Positions 1 through 10,742 of a DNA stretch of 64,000 nt are shown piece after piece. Where the stretch lies: the NCBI RefSeq assembly GCF_000346465.2, contig NC_034014.1, forward strand, positions 26,089,506-26,153,505, given 5' to 3'. This DNA comes from Prunus persica (taxonomy: Eukaryota; Streptophyta; Magnoliopsida; Rosales; Rosaceae). The position numbers and the translations under genes are program-made. A model generated the notes under the pieces. That model searched no databases and was not told where the DNA came from. It worked only from the letters and a program-made list of their open reading frames with translations. Positions within the stretch are counted from its first letter, which is position 1, and each line of letters starts with the position of its first letter.

Positions 1-893
1 GCATCTGTAAGTTGTCACTGTTTTCTTTAAAAGAAAAAAACCGAAGAATTGTAAATATCGTGGAATTACGGTGGTGGTTGTGGGCCTTTTGGTTAATTGT
101 TACCTCGACAACAACAGCACAGCTGCGTTGTACTTGCTGTTTTATCTTTATTTCTTTATCCATTATACTTAAGTAAATCATTCTTCTCTAACCGGTTCCA
201 ATTAATGAATTTTCGTCATACACATTTCATAATCAAAACCGTTCGCTTATAGATCATTTATGTAAAAAATTTATTAAATTAAAGATCGATTAGTTATACA
301 TATAAATTGAAAATTTTAGTAATAATTAAAATTCTTATGATGAACCGTATCGTATATATATTTGAAACATATTACTAAATAAAAGATTTCAATTTGATTG
401 ATTTATGCAAAGATGATTTTTAAATATTAATTATGACAACTGTGCGGTGACGATTCGTTAATCATATTATTAACAATTCTTATTATTAATTATTGGATTT
501 TCATCAAGCAACCTATATTCTATTAAAAAAAGGTCAAGTGGTTGAACACTTTTGATGATGACCAAATTTCAATTCTATTCTTATCTTCCAATCCAAGTAA
601 AAAAATTTGGTCCTCAAATTTGGGCCGTACGATTTATCATCATAAAATATAGTCCAATAAGATAGAGGTTGCGATTGAGACGGGCCTAGTCAGCCCACTT
701 ATATAAACGGCGGTTGTATGCTGTGATGACTAGTCACTCACGTCACGTCATCACCACACTCCGACCAGAACAAGAAGTCCCAGGTTGAGCTAAAACGCAG
801 CGTTTCGAGACGCACATACAGAAATCCTGAGCTTTTTTGTACCAGAGAAAGAGAGAGAGACACAGAAAGAGAGATACAGAGAGAAACAGAGGC
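1..893. other. intergenic/promoter region of the first Hsp40 gene
   Basis: AT-rich sequence with no coding signal. A TATA box (TATATAAA) lies at 700-707, about 190 bases before the Hsp40 start codon, and a GA-rich untranslated leader runs from about 845 to 890. I see no trimeric heat-shock element here, unlike the second copy's promoter. Confidence 0.6.
700..707 (+). promoter_or_regulatory. TATA box of Hsp40 copy 1
   Basis: TATATAAA, about 190 bases before the start codon and upstream of a GA-rich leader. Assigned by motif and position only. Confidence 0.5.
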
Positions 894-3845
894 ATGGGCG
901 TCGATTACTACAAGGTTCTTCAGGTAGAACGAAGTGCCAAAGACGATGACTTGAAGAAAGCGTACCGAAAGCTCGCCATGAAGTGGCACCCTGACAAAAA
1001 CCCTAACAACAAGAAAGCCGCCGAGGCCAAATTCAAGCAAATCTCTGAAGCCTACGACGTACGTAATCTCTTAAATTCTCGTTGTTGTTAAAATTCCCAA
1101 CTGAGATTTATTGTCAATTTTTTTCAATCAATCAAATTGGATAGGTTTTGAGTGATCCCCAAAAGCGAGCGGTGTACGATCAATATGGTGAGGAGGGTTT
1201 GAAGGGAGGGGTGCCGCCTCCTGATTCGTCCTGGTCGGGCGGGCAAGGCCAAGGCCAAGATGGCGGTCCGACGATGTTCCGGTTCAACACCAGGAGCCCC
1301 GATGATATTTTCTCTGAATTTTTTGGGTTTTCGGGTTTCGGGGGAATGCCCGATATGGGCGGTTCACGGGCAGGCGGGTCTCGGGCTGGTGGGAACCCAT
1401 TCCCGAGGAGTATGTTTGGGGAAGACATATTCGCGCAATTTAGAGGTGGAGCAGAGGCCTCAGGGAATGTGCCCAGGAAATCTGCACCGATAGAGAGGAC
1501 ATTGCCTTGTACTTTGGAGGACTTATACAAGGGCACCACCAAAAAGATGAAGATTTCTAGGGATGTTCCCGATGCTAGTGGGTAAGCCTTTACTCTCTCT
1601 ATATATAAATATTGTTGTTGGATTTTTAAGACCCTCTCTCTATGTGTGTGTTTGTTCTTGGGTGAGTTGATTGCATGGCTGAGGTTGCACAATGAGGTTT
1701 TTAGTAAGTTATCTCCTTTCCTGGTTTGAATTTGCGAGTCTTAGCAATAACATTGTGTGTGAGTTCTACTGTTCTTATTAATTTGAATGATACCTGGTAG
1801 CTGTATCTTCTCAACATCATTCAGGTGGCATTTTCAGCTCAGGTGTATTTAGAATTCTAGAGTTTAGATTTGTGCAATTAGCTTTATCTTCTCACATCAT
1901 TCAAGTGCATTTTTTGTTCAGGTGTATTTAGAATTCCTGACTTTGGATCTCTGTTAGTTTGTGTTGTTCTTTAATGTTTTGGTATTGCATCTGAATCCCC
2001 TTAAGGGCCTATACATGATACTGTTCAAGACAGGAGATAGAAGAGAAGTGCATAGAAGCAATTTTTTTTCTTTTCTTTTCAAGCGTAAGTGAATGATGTT
2101 ATGACTACTGATGCTAGTACTTTTCTGGTTAATGTTGTTTTGATGTTCAAGTTGTTTTAAGTTTTAAACTTCCAGTGCCACTTCTATTTCCCCACACGAG
2201 TTCTCATTTGATAGAAAAATATCATTGTGTGGATAGGAAAGTTCTTGTTGAAAATTGAGTAAAATATCAGTATATATTAGCAGTTGCAAGAGATGAATAC
2301 ATCACAATTTGTGCATCTTTTCTGATTTATCTGATCAACTTGTATTAGTTATGGTGTAACAAAATGCACTAAATCTTAGATTATGGTTCTTTCCAGTACC
2401 ACCAACATTTTATATCCCTTTATAAAGTCTTTCCACAGACTTTAGCGGTCATCCTGAACGTAATTAAATTATTAGTAGTGCAGTTAGGTGATTCTTGGTT
2501 TCATCCCAAACATTAGGATAACTAGTTAAGATTGCTGTAATTGGTGTTGGGTTCCACTAGTTAAATGGGAGATTTATGTTGGGTTTTTCTTGTTCAGCAA
2601 TGATAGCCATGTAAGATGGTTTTACCTGATAGCCAGCGCTGATGAAGAAATAAACTTAGATGAACTGACTGAACTAAGCCTTAATCCTTACTATGTGTGT
2701 TTGGCACACAAGTCATTTTTTCTCCCTTACAGCTTTTTGGAAATTTCTGTTCTCTAATCTCCATTATATCCTCAATGATAATCTCAAACTTCACCTATCA
2801 CTTGGAAGTCTTTCTTGAAACCCACCACGTTATTATTGATGAAAATGCTGCCATGTTCTGTGCATCCTTATTATTACTTATTAGTCATTTTTCTTGTGAC
2901 TGCTTATATATTCAAGTGTTGCCTGTATTTATACTACGATTATATAGTCTATCTGTCTCTAGTACCCAGGCATACCAGAATGATTACTGTACTATTGAGT
3001 GCTACAGTTATTATGATTATCTAAAGTTCAGAGCCTGGGAGGGCCACATGTACATATGGTTTGTGGACAGTGTTGAGGTAAATCATGAAATTGTTGCACT
3101 AGGGTGGCAGAAATGTCTTTGGGTTTAGGGGTATCGTATCTTGATACCATCCATGGCGGATATGGATGTGTAGAATTTGGTTGTGGTTAGATTCATTTGC
3201 CAGTTGGCAGGATGTATGTTAGCATTCTATAATACATGTTGATGTTGGTGAGAAACTCTTCAAGCTTTAGCTTGATGATCTTGTCATTAGTAATGTTATT
3301 GTTTATCTTCCAGGGGTGGATTTGTCACCTTTTGGATCCATTTAATTGACATGTCTGTGTTGGATCCATATGCTATTTATTGTTCTATTTTTTTTGGGTA
3401 CAGGAGAACTACCACAGTGGAGGAAATTCTAACAATTGAGATCAAGCCAGGTTGGAAGAAAGGCACAAAAATCACTTTTCCAGAGAAAGGGAATGAACAG
3501 AGAGGAATTATACCAGCAGACCTTGTCTTTATCATTGATGAGAAGCCTCATAGTCTTTTCAAGAGGGATGGGAATGATCTTATTGTCACTCAGAAGATAT
3601 CTCTTGCGGAAGCTCTGACAGGTCACACTGCACAGCTGACAACACTTGACGGGAGAAGTCTGACAGTTCCCATCAATTCTATTATCAGTCCCACATATGA
3701 AGAAGTGGTCAAAGGGGAGGGGATGCCTATCCCGAAGGAACCTTCCAAAAGGGGAAACTTGAAAATCAAGTTTAACATCAAGTTCCCTACCAAGCTTACC
3801 TCAGAGCAGAAAACTGGCATCAAACGGTTATTAACATCTTCATAG
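894..3845 (+). CDS. type-II Hsp40/DnaJ co-chaperone (DNAJB/Sis1-like), intact copy 1
   Basis: Three exons: 894-1058, 1145-1581 and 3404-3845, giving 347 aa. The product delivers clients to Hsp70 and stimulates its ATPase, probably in cytosol and nucleus. Residues 1-72 are a J domain with HPD at 32-34 and the YDQYGEEGL end. A Gly/Phe/Ser-rich linker with repeated GGSRAGG-type motifs follows. From about residue 163 come two C-terminal client-binding beta domains ([29 protein letters not shown]) and a terminal dimerisation helix. There is no cysteine zinc finger, so this is type II. The start is the first ATG before the J domain ([10 protein letters not shown]). Both introns are GT-AG; intron 2 is 1,822 bp, far longer than in the two downstream copies. 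A TATA box lies at 700-707. Family assignment is secure; the exact orthologue is not. Confidence 0.93.
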
Positions 3846-4720
3846 AGGCTGGTGGTAGCTCTCCCTACCATCTACCAAACTTGTGAAAGCTTGCATTTGT
3901 TTGGTTTGCTAGTATTTTTGTTCTTTTTGTTTTCTGGATTGGAAATTCACGCCTTGTTGAATTTGGGGATTTGATCACAGCATTTGACTAGGAGGTTGTT
4001 AATTTCCACATTCCATTTCTCTTCTTTTCCAATCTTTTCTTAACTTATGTAGAAATGCTGGATAGACAAGAAATTGACACTTGAAATTTGTAAACTATTT
4101 GTTAAGCTCTTTAGGGTATTTACCCCTTAAAATTCCCCTCTTCCCCTCCTTCTCCCCTCTTTGCTTCTGCATCTACCACTCTCTCTGAGTCTACTGTGTA
4201 GATATTTGTATTGTGTGACTTGTGTACTAGTAAGATTGTCAAAGTTGGGCTGGGTAGGTGAGGAAATGGGTTAGGATTAGGCTAGTTTAGGGTTTTATTT
4301 TCCTTCCATTCTAATCCAAACAGAAAAAGAAGAAGCAACCGGGACGAGTCGTTTATCGTTATAGTCCTACAAGCATAGGCAGCCCATTTGTATAAGGAAT
4401 GCAACTGAGGAACGAACTGAACTGAAGCCAGACTTCTCTTTTCCTTGTATTTGGTAAAGAAAATTGGAATGAACCAACTACTAAAGTCTTCCACTTATCT
4501 TCTTCGAAAGTCTTGGCCACTATCAAAGAGAAAAATACTACCTACTCTATTAGTTTAGCATTAATCTAATAACACGAAAATTAAACAAGAGGGGCATAGC
4601 TTTTTCTCTTACATGATCATTCACATCATAAAAACTGAACCCTCGGGAAGTCTTCTTTATTTATTTATTTTTTTGGGTTCGGTCGGAAAACCCTCGAGGA
4701 AGTTCACAGCAAAAAGTTTC

Positions 4721-4733
4721 GAACTTTCCTGAA
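4721..4733 (+). promoter_or_regulatory. heat-shock element upstream of Hsp40 copy 2
   Basis: GAACTTTCCTGAA is a perfect three-unit heat-shock element (GAA-nn-TTC-nn-GAA), about 350 bases before the copy 2 start codon. This is the known binding site of heat-shock factors. The corresponding place before copy 3 (about 7,990-8,010) no longer has a perfect site. Confidence 0.55.
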
Positions 4734-4976
4734 GTGGTAAGCCACGTGTAAGCTGGTGAACAAAACAGTTTTGCTGCTACAGTCGCTTGACCTACTGTAT
4801 GTAGCTAGCAATTCTTGTGGTGGTCAATGGTGCTTTGCTTTCTGTTCTGCCTTGTCTAGGAAGTCTTGCAAAATTACCCTTTTGGACCCCTTGGCTTTGC
4901 ATATTCCATCCATGATTGTGATTGAGAGAGAGCTCTGTTTCTTTTGGCTGCCACCCATCAATGATTGAGCTCGCCA

Positions 4977-4984
4977 TATAAATA
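4977..4984 (+). promoter_or_regulatory. TATA box of Hsp40 copy 2
   Basis: TATAAATA, about 90 bases before the start codon, in a block also present before copy 3. Confidence 0.5.
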
Positions 4985-5073
4985 TGGTGGCTACTTGAAC
5001 AAGCTTCAGCCACTAACCGGAGTTTACAGGGACAGAAAATCCAAGGCTTTTCTTACCAGGGAGATAGAGAGTC

Positions 5074-6317
5074 ATGGGCGCCGATTACTATAAGATTCTT
5101 CAAGTACCACGAAACGCCAGTGAAGTTGACTTGAAGGAAGCTGCCGAGGCCAAATTCAACCAACTCTGCCAAGCCTACGACGTATGTTATTGTAATGTCA
5201 TCTTTTTAATTTTACTTCGGAACAAAAATTTCTCAAAATTCCCTCCTAAAATTTATTGCTAATCAAATATTGGGCAGGTTTTGAGCGATCCTCGAAAGCG
5301 AGCAGTGTACGATCAGTACGGCGAGGAGGGTTTGAGTGGAGGGTCAAGGCCGGGCGGGTCTCGGAGCCCAGAAGATATATTCGCGGAGTTTTTTGGAGGG
5401 AGAGGCGGCGGCATGGGCCAGTCACGGGATGACGGGTTTCGGGACCCGGACGATGTGTTCTCCGACTTTTTTGGACAGAGGGTTAACATGGGCGAGTCAC
5501 GGGCCGGTGGTTCTCGGTCTCGGAGCCCCGAAATCAGGAGTATGAATGGCGAAAATATATTCGAGTCGCTTATAGCCGCAGCGGAGGGCAATGGTCGGCA
5601 GAGGAAAGCAGCGGCGATAAAGAGGACATTGCCTTGCAGCTTGGAGGAGTTGTACATGGGCAACACCAGAAAGATAAAGATTTCTAAGGATGTTGTTGGT
5701 GCTAGTGGGTAAGAAATGAACAAATACCTCACAACTTCACAAGACAAGATCATGTGCCTCTATTTGGTTTATCTTGTCATTGATCTACTTACCCTTTTGT
5801 ATCCTTCTAATTTACTGAAAAATTGAAAAGGATTTTAAAGAATTCGGACTTGTTTTGTTTTGTTTGGTCCTACAGAAGAAGAAGCACAGTGGAGGAAGTT
5901 GTAAATATTGAGATCAAGCCTGGTTGGAAAAAGGACACCAAAATCACTTTCCCAGAGAAAGGGCATGATGTAGAGCGAGGTGTTATACCAGCCGACATCA
6001 TCTTTATCATTGAGGAGAAGCCTCATAGTTTTTTCAAGAGGGATGGGGATGATCTCGTTGTCACTCAGAACATTTCTCTTGCGGACGCTCTGACAGGACA
6101 CACAGCGCTGATGACAACGCTTGACGGGAGAAATCTGCGGGTCTCCATTGATTCGATCATCGGTCCCACCCACGAAGAAGTGGTTAAAGGGGAAGGAATG
6201 CCTATCCAGAAGGAACAAGGCAAAAAGGGTAACTTGATTCTCAAGTTTAACATCAGGATCCCCAAGCTTACCTCAGAGCAGAAAACTAGCATCAAACAAT
6301 TGTTAACATCTTTGTAA
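5074..6317 (+). CDS. Hsp40/DnaJ paralogue, copy 2, J domain lacking HPD
   Basis: Exons 5074-5181, 5278-5708 and 5876-6317, 326 aa. All splice phases match copy 1. It starts [11 protein letters not shown] like copy 1, but residues corresponding to copy 1 positions 22-40 (end of helix II, the HPD loop and the following basic stretch) are missing, so DLK runs straight into EAAEAKF. The deletion is 57 bases, in frame. HPD is the triad J proteins need to stimulate Hsp70, so this protein should not act as an Hsp70 activator. The G/F-like linker and both C-terminal client domains are complete ([17 protein letters not shown]; end [20 protein letters not shown]). The open frame argues against an ordinary dead gene. 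It may be a substrate-binding or dimer-partner protein, or a young pseudogene. Confidence 0.85.
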
Positions 6318-6889
6318 ATGTTGATTGTACCATCGAAGTTTTTCTTCTGCTTTTCATTTTCTCTGCACCCAAACAATAACTTTCTAGGTTTCCCTTCGCC
6401 ATCTACCAAGCTTTCCTGATTGTACTGTGTAGGTTTGTGTGTGTGTTGTGTTAGCTGTATACAAGTAGATTGCTCTCTCCACCACATTATTGTGATGAAC
6501 GGGAGCAATTATTATTGTAATATATCGTGTAATCTATGCTCTGTAATTAACTCTATTTAGGAGCACTTCCTGTTACAGTGGCCTTGTTGATTGTGATTCC
6601 TCAAATGGTAAAAGGAAACTCAGTTAACATAAAAGTAAGAAGCTCTAGCTAATTAAGAAACGGTCCCAGATATCAAATCAAAAACTGGACTTGATCTGTG
6701 AAATAGTAAACGCCGAATCAAAGGCAAAATAGGCAGCGTAGGATTCAATATTCTTCATGTTTCTGGCTTGAAGTTTACGTTAAGGTCTTGTATTAGTAAG
6801 GAAGTGGAAATGGAGCTTGATTTTGTATAATGAATCAAAAGATCATAAAATGCGTCAAAGTGACTAGTTCCAAGTGTTTAGGCCTTGAT

Positions 6890-7140
6890 TGAGCACGGAG
6901 TTTAGGAGAGTTTATACACACAAAGAGATGGAAACAGAGGAGAGAAACAGAGCATCAAACAATTGTTAACATTTTCGTAAATGCTGGTATGGTGGTAGCT
7001 TTCCCTACCATATCACCAAACCTTTCTCTCCGCTTTTCATTTTCTCTGCGCTCAATCACTAACTTTCTAGTTTTCCCTTCACCTCTGCCAAGCTTGTGTA
7101 AGCTTTCCTGTGTGTTCTTGTATTAGTTGTCTAGGCTGCC
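6890..7140 (+). pseudogene. Hsp40 relic: leader joined directly to the gene's last codons
   Basis: At 6,897-6,955 the sequence resembles the leader of copy 3 (8,227-8,285; GGAGAG, then purine-rich with GAAACAGAGGAGA). At about 6,951 it continues directly as AGCATCAAACAATTGTTAAC, the last codons of copy 2 at 6,288-6,307, then a stop and a 3' UTR-like stretch (CTTTCTAG...CCAAGCTTGTG). Everything between leader and final codons has been lost. It cannot encode a chaperone. Confidence 0.7.
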
Positions 7141-8184
7141 AAGTTTTTCTCAGTATGATGCAGTAGCACCAAAAAAAAAAAGCAGCTCATCTTATTACTA
7201 GACGGTCACAGATATCAAATTAAAAATTGGACTCAATGTTTGAAGTAGTAAACGCTGAACTCAAACAAAAGATCATAAAATGAGTCTACGGATTTGCAAG
7301 TGTTCCGACATTGAGCTTAAACCAAAATTCAAGCTTGAATTTATATGTAGATGTTTCTTGTCGAGCAATGATAGCCTTGCTGTAAGATGGTTTACCTGAT
7401 GAACTAATCAGCCTTGCCTACAGTTGGCACATGAGTCATTTTTCTCCCATCACCAGTTTTGTATAAGTTTACATTCTCTAATTTAATCTCTATTATATTC
7501 TTGTACAAGTTTGCATTTTCATGTTATATGCATATTTCTTGGTTCTTTGATTTGGACCCGAAATTTTTCGCTCCAACATCTCTTATTGGCATGGGCCTAG
7601 GCGGCCCATTTATTCAAGAAAGATGGTGATTATACTTTTAACTCCTCCATATTATTTTTGTACTTTGAAAATAAGGGGGTTATGAGCCCAAACGAACAAA
7701 ATGAGAGTGTCAAAATTATTACCCTTATGAGAAAAAAATTCAATATTGAGACTTTTTTTCATGTGGATGATCATGAGCACTTTGTAAGTAGTTGATTAGT
7801 TATTTGTGGGGGTTTAGATTCAGAAGAGTTAATAAAAACTTGTGTTGTAAACTTTATTTTCTGATCACCAAAGGGAACCAAAAGGACGTAAAGATAGATA
7901 GCTTTGTACCCTCCTATCTAAAATACCGACTAAGCCCTTATAGAAATATTGACCACACAAACAAACCCCTCATAGAAGTATTGACTCAAAAGTCTTCAAC
8001 TTTTCACAAAAGCTAACCCACAATGCTGCTACAGTCTCTTGAGCTAATTTCCTCGTAAGACAAGTGTGCCTTGTCTAGGAAGTCTTGCAAAATTACCCTT
8101 TGAACCTTTGGTGGTCCTGCATATTCCATCTATGATTGTGATCGAGCTCTGTTGCTTTTGTGCCATCAATAATTGAGCTCACAC

Positions 8185-8191
8185 TATAAAT
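8185..8191 (+). promoter_or_regulatory. TATA box of Hsp40 copy 3
   Basis: TATAAAT in the same context (AATTGAGCTC upstream) as the TATA box of copy 2, about 150 bases before the copy 3 start codon. Confidence 0.5.
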
Positions 8192-8276
8192 CAGGTGCTA
8201 CTTGAAGAAAGGTTTTGCCAGAGCTTAGAGTTTAGGAGAGCTTTAGAAGCACACAGAGAGATAGAAACAGAGGAGA

Positions 8277-8281
<5 letters not shown>

Positions 8282-8331
<50 letters not shown>
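8282..8331. repeat. (GA)n microsatellite in the leader of Hsp40 copy 3
   Basis: About 25 uninterrupted AG units directly before the start codon region. Copy 1's leader has a short GA-rich stretch at the same place, so this looks like an expansion of an existing purine tract. Confidence 0.9.
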
Positions 8332-8334
<3 letters not shown>

Positions 8335-8337
8335 GGC

Positions 8338-9304
8338 ATGGAGGGATCAGGGGTTTTCGGATCACGCAGCCATGAAGATCTATTCTCGTCGGCTTTCGAA
8401 TGGAATTGCAACGCAGGGGCGTCACGGGCTGGCGGGTCTCGGAGACCGGACAATGACAGCGTGTTCAGCTTCGGCGACAAGACTTTTGTGCAGAGGGGAG
8501 GAGATAGGCCTAGGAAAGCTGTGGCCATAGAGAAGACATTGCCCTGCACTCTGGAGGACTTGTACAATGGCACCACCAAAAAGATGAAGATTTCTAGGGA
8601 TGTTGTTGGTGCTAGTGGGTAAGCCCTTTTCTTTTTCTTATGAATATTTTTGTTTAATTTAGGCATCTGGGGTGTTGAAAATGTCTTTTGGCCTCAGGGG
8701 AGCATAATTTAATACCAAACATGGCCTTAGCTTGATGATCTTATCATTAGAAATGCTATATGCTTTATCTTCCAGCTGGGCTGGTGTGGAAATTAAAAGT
8801 GACTAGAAAATTATAAAAGTGATTTTACGCAACTTTCTTTTTGTTTTTGTTTGATACTGCAGAAGAAAAAGCACAGTGGAGGAAGTTCTAACAATTGTGA
8901 TCAAGCCCGGTTGGAAACAGGGCACCAAAATCACTTACCCAGAGAAAGGTCATGATGTGGAGCAAGGTGTTATACCAGCCGACATCATATTTACCATTGA
9001 AGAGAAGCCTCATGATTTTTTCAAGAGGCGTGGGGACGATCTCACCGTCACTCTGAACATATCCCTTGCGGAAGCTCTGACGGGTCACACGGCGCAGCTG
9101 GCAACCCTTGATGGGAGAAATCTGAGGGTCTCTATCGATTCAGTTATCAGTATCACCCATGAAGAAGTGGTTAAAGGGGAAGGGATGCCTATCCAGAAGG
9201 GACGAGGCAGAAAGGGTAACTTGATTCTCAAGTTTAACATCAAGATCCCCAAGCTTACCTCAGAGCAGAAAGCTGGCATCAGACAGCTATTAACATCTTC
9301 ATAA
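8338..9304 (+). CDS. J-domain-less Hsp40 paralogue, copy 3
   Basis: Exons 8338-8618 and 8863-9304, 240 aa. The protein starts MEGSGVFGSRSHEDLF, i.e. within what is the Gly/Ser-rich linker of copies 1 and 2. No J-domain exon is present between the TATA box (8185) and the start. The C-terminal client-binding part is complete: [37 protein letters not shown], and [20 protein letters not shown] at the end. The intron is GT-AG in the same phase as its paralogues. It cannot recruit Hsp70 through a J domain. It might bind clients or dimerise with copy 1, or be a decaying duplicate. The frame is fully open over 723 bases. No transcript evidence is available here. Confidence 0.78.
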
Positions 9305-10742
9305 ACGCTTGGTGGTAGTTCTCCCTTTTCTGTCTGCTTTTCTTTTTCTCAGTCATTTTCTCTGCAGCCAAACACTAGCTTTCTAGGATTCCCTTCATCA
9401 TGCACCAAGCTAGTGTTTGGCTGTATTGTGTTGTGTTGTTGTGTTATTTATGTACTAGTAGATTGCTCTCCACCAATTAAATTGTGATGAATGGGAGCAA
9501 TTATTATTGTAAAATATCCTATTTATGTATGCTTTGTTGTGATTAATCTATTTAGAAGTAGTCACTGTTACAGTGGCCTTGTTGATTGTGATTCCTCCAA
9601 TGGTAAAATCAAACTCAGTTACCAGTTAAAAAAAGAACTAAATTAAATTAAATTGATATGTTTGTATATGTGGGCATCAGATTCAGCTGCAAAGGTTTTC
9701 TGCGTGTATGCAGCTAATTCTGTAATCCCATTCCAAGGAGGGATAGTTCTTATTGTGTTCTCTGTGGCCCTGTTTCCACCCTGGTTTCGTTTATGGTGTT
9801 TACTTTCCCTTTGTTTTTCGTTGCCTCTGTTTCTGAGGTTTCTATGAAATTCACTTGACCCAAAAAAAAGGGTCTCAAATAGTCAAATTAAAAATTGGAC
9901 TTGATCTTTCACACAGTCAACGCTCAACCAAAGGCAAAATAGCTTTCAATATTTGAAGTACAGCTTAAGGACTTGTATTAGTGACAAAGTGGCCCTTCAA
10001 TTTGTATAAAGTGAGCCTAAATTGCAAGTGCGCCAACTTTGAGCTTAAACCAAAAATGAAGTTCTAATTTTGACTTGAAGCGTTAAGATTGATTAGTATT
10101 CAACACGATCATAAAATTTTACAATGTGACTTAGTTACAAAATCACGAGATTAATTTTCAATTTAAACGTAATGAATTCGATCATGTTTTTATTTTTTAT
10201 TTTTTTATAAGGTAAGATTGTCTCATGTTGATAAGAAAGTGGACATAGATCTTCAATTTGTATAAAAATTACAAAATGAGTCTAAATGACTTGTGAGTGT
10301 TCCAACATTGACCTTAAACCAAACAAAAAGAAAAAAAAAACAGAGGAATATGGGGCAAATATGAAAATAACAATAAGTTAGAGGCATCTAATTGAAATTG
10401 ATATAATATTTTCGTGCGAATGGCAATTTCTATATATATAAGACCCGTCGGTAAATTAGAATAGAAGTAATATTTTAGATTCTCTCTCACCGTTGTTGGG
10501 GGACTGGAGGAGTGGCTTTATCAAGTATCCACGACCTAAACACCCTCTCTTCTCTCCTCTCTTGTTTGTTTTTCTTCTTCTCTCTCTCTCTCTTTCTCTT
10601 CTCCCACGTTTACATGCATCTTCTTCTTTCGATCTGTCTTCATGCTCTGTCCCTTCGCTTTCTGTAATTCGAACTCGCTCCGCAAACTCAATCCCTAACA
10701 CTAAATTCCCGATTCCCTCCGAAACGCGTCGTTTTAGATCCC
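9305..10742. other. intergenic region after the Hsp40 array; ALFIN-LIKE promoter
   Basis: Holds the 3' UTR of copy 3, then blocks (about 9,875-9,990 and 10,220-10,320) resembling those after copy 2. AT-rich sequence and a CT-rich leader (about 10,545-10,605) of the next gene follow. No other gene seen. Confidence 0.55.

Larger units (their letters stand above)
3846..5073. other. intergenic region between Hsp40 copies 1 and 2
   Basis: Holds the 3' UTR of copy 1 and the promoter of copy 2. The part from about 4,780 to 4,985 is clearly similar to 8,030-8,190 upstream of copy 3, for example a shared stretch reading GTCTAGGAAGTCTTGCAAAA. The duplication therefore included promoter DNA. No additional gene seen. 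Confidence 0.6.
6318..8337. other. intergenic, mosaic of duplicated Hsp40 flanking sequence
   Basis: Built of repeated pieces of the Hsp40 neighbourhood. Blocks at about 6,660-6,760 and 7,200-7,330 resemble each other and 9,875-9,950/10,000-10,060. About 7,360-7,520 resembles part of intron 2 of copy 1 (about 2,590-2,790). A gutted gene copy lies at 6,890-7,140. The copy 3 promoter occupies the last 350 bases. Confidence 0.55.

Noticed and set aside
1180..1692. 170-aa minus-strand ORF over Hsp40 exon 2 (and similar ones at 5313-5753 and 8232-8666)
   Set aside because: Shadows of conserved Hsp40 exons; the same antisense peptide recurs because the sense exons are homologous.
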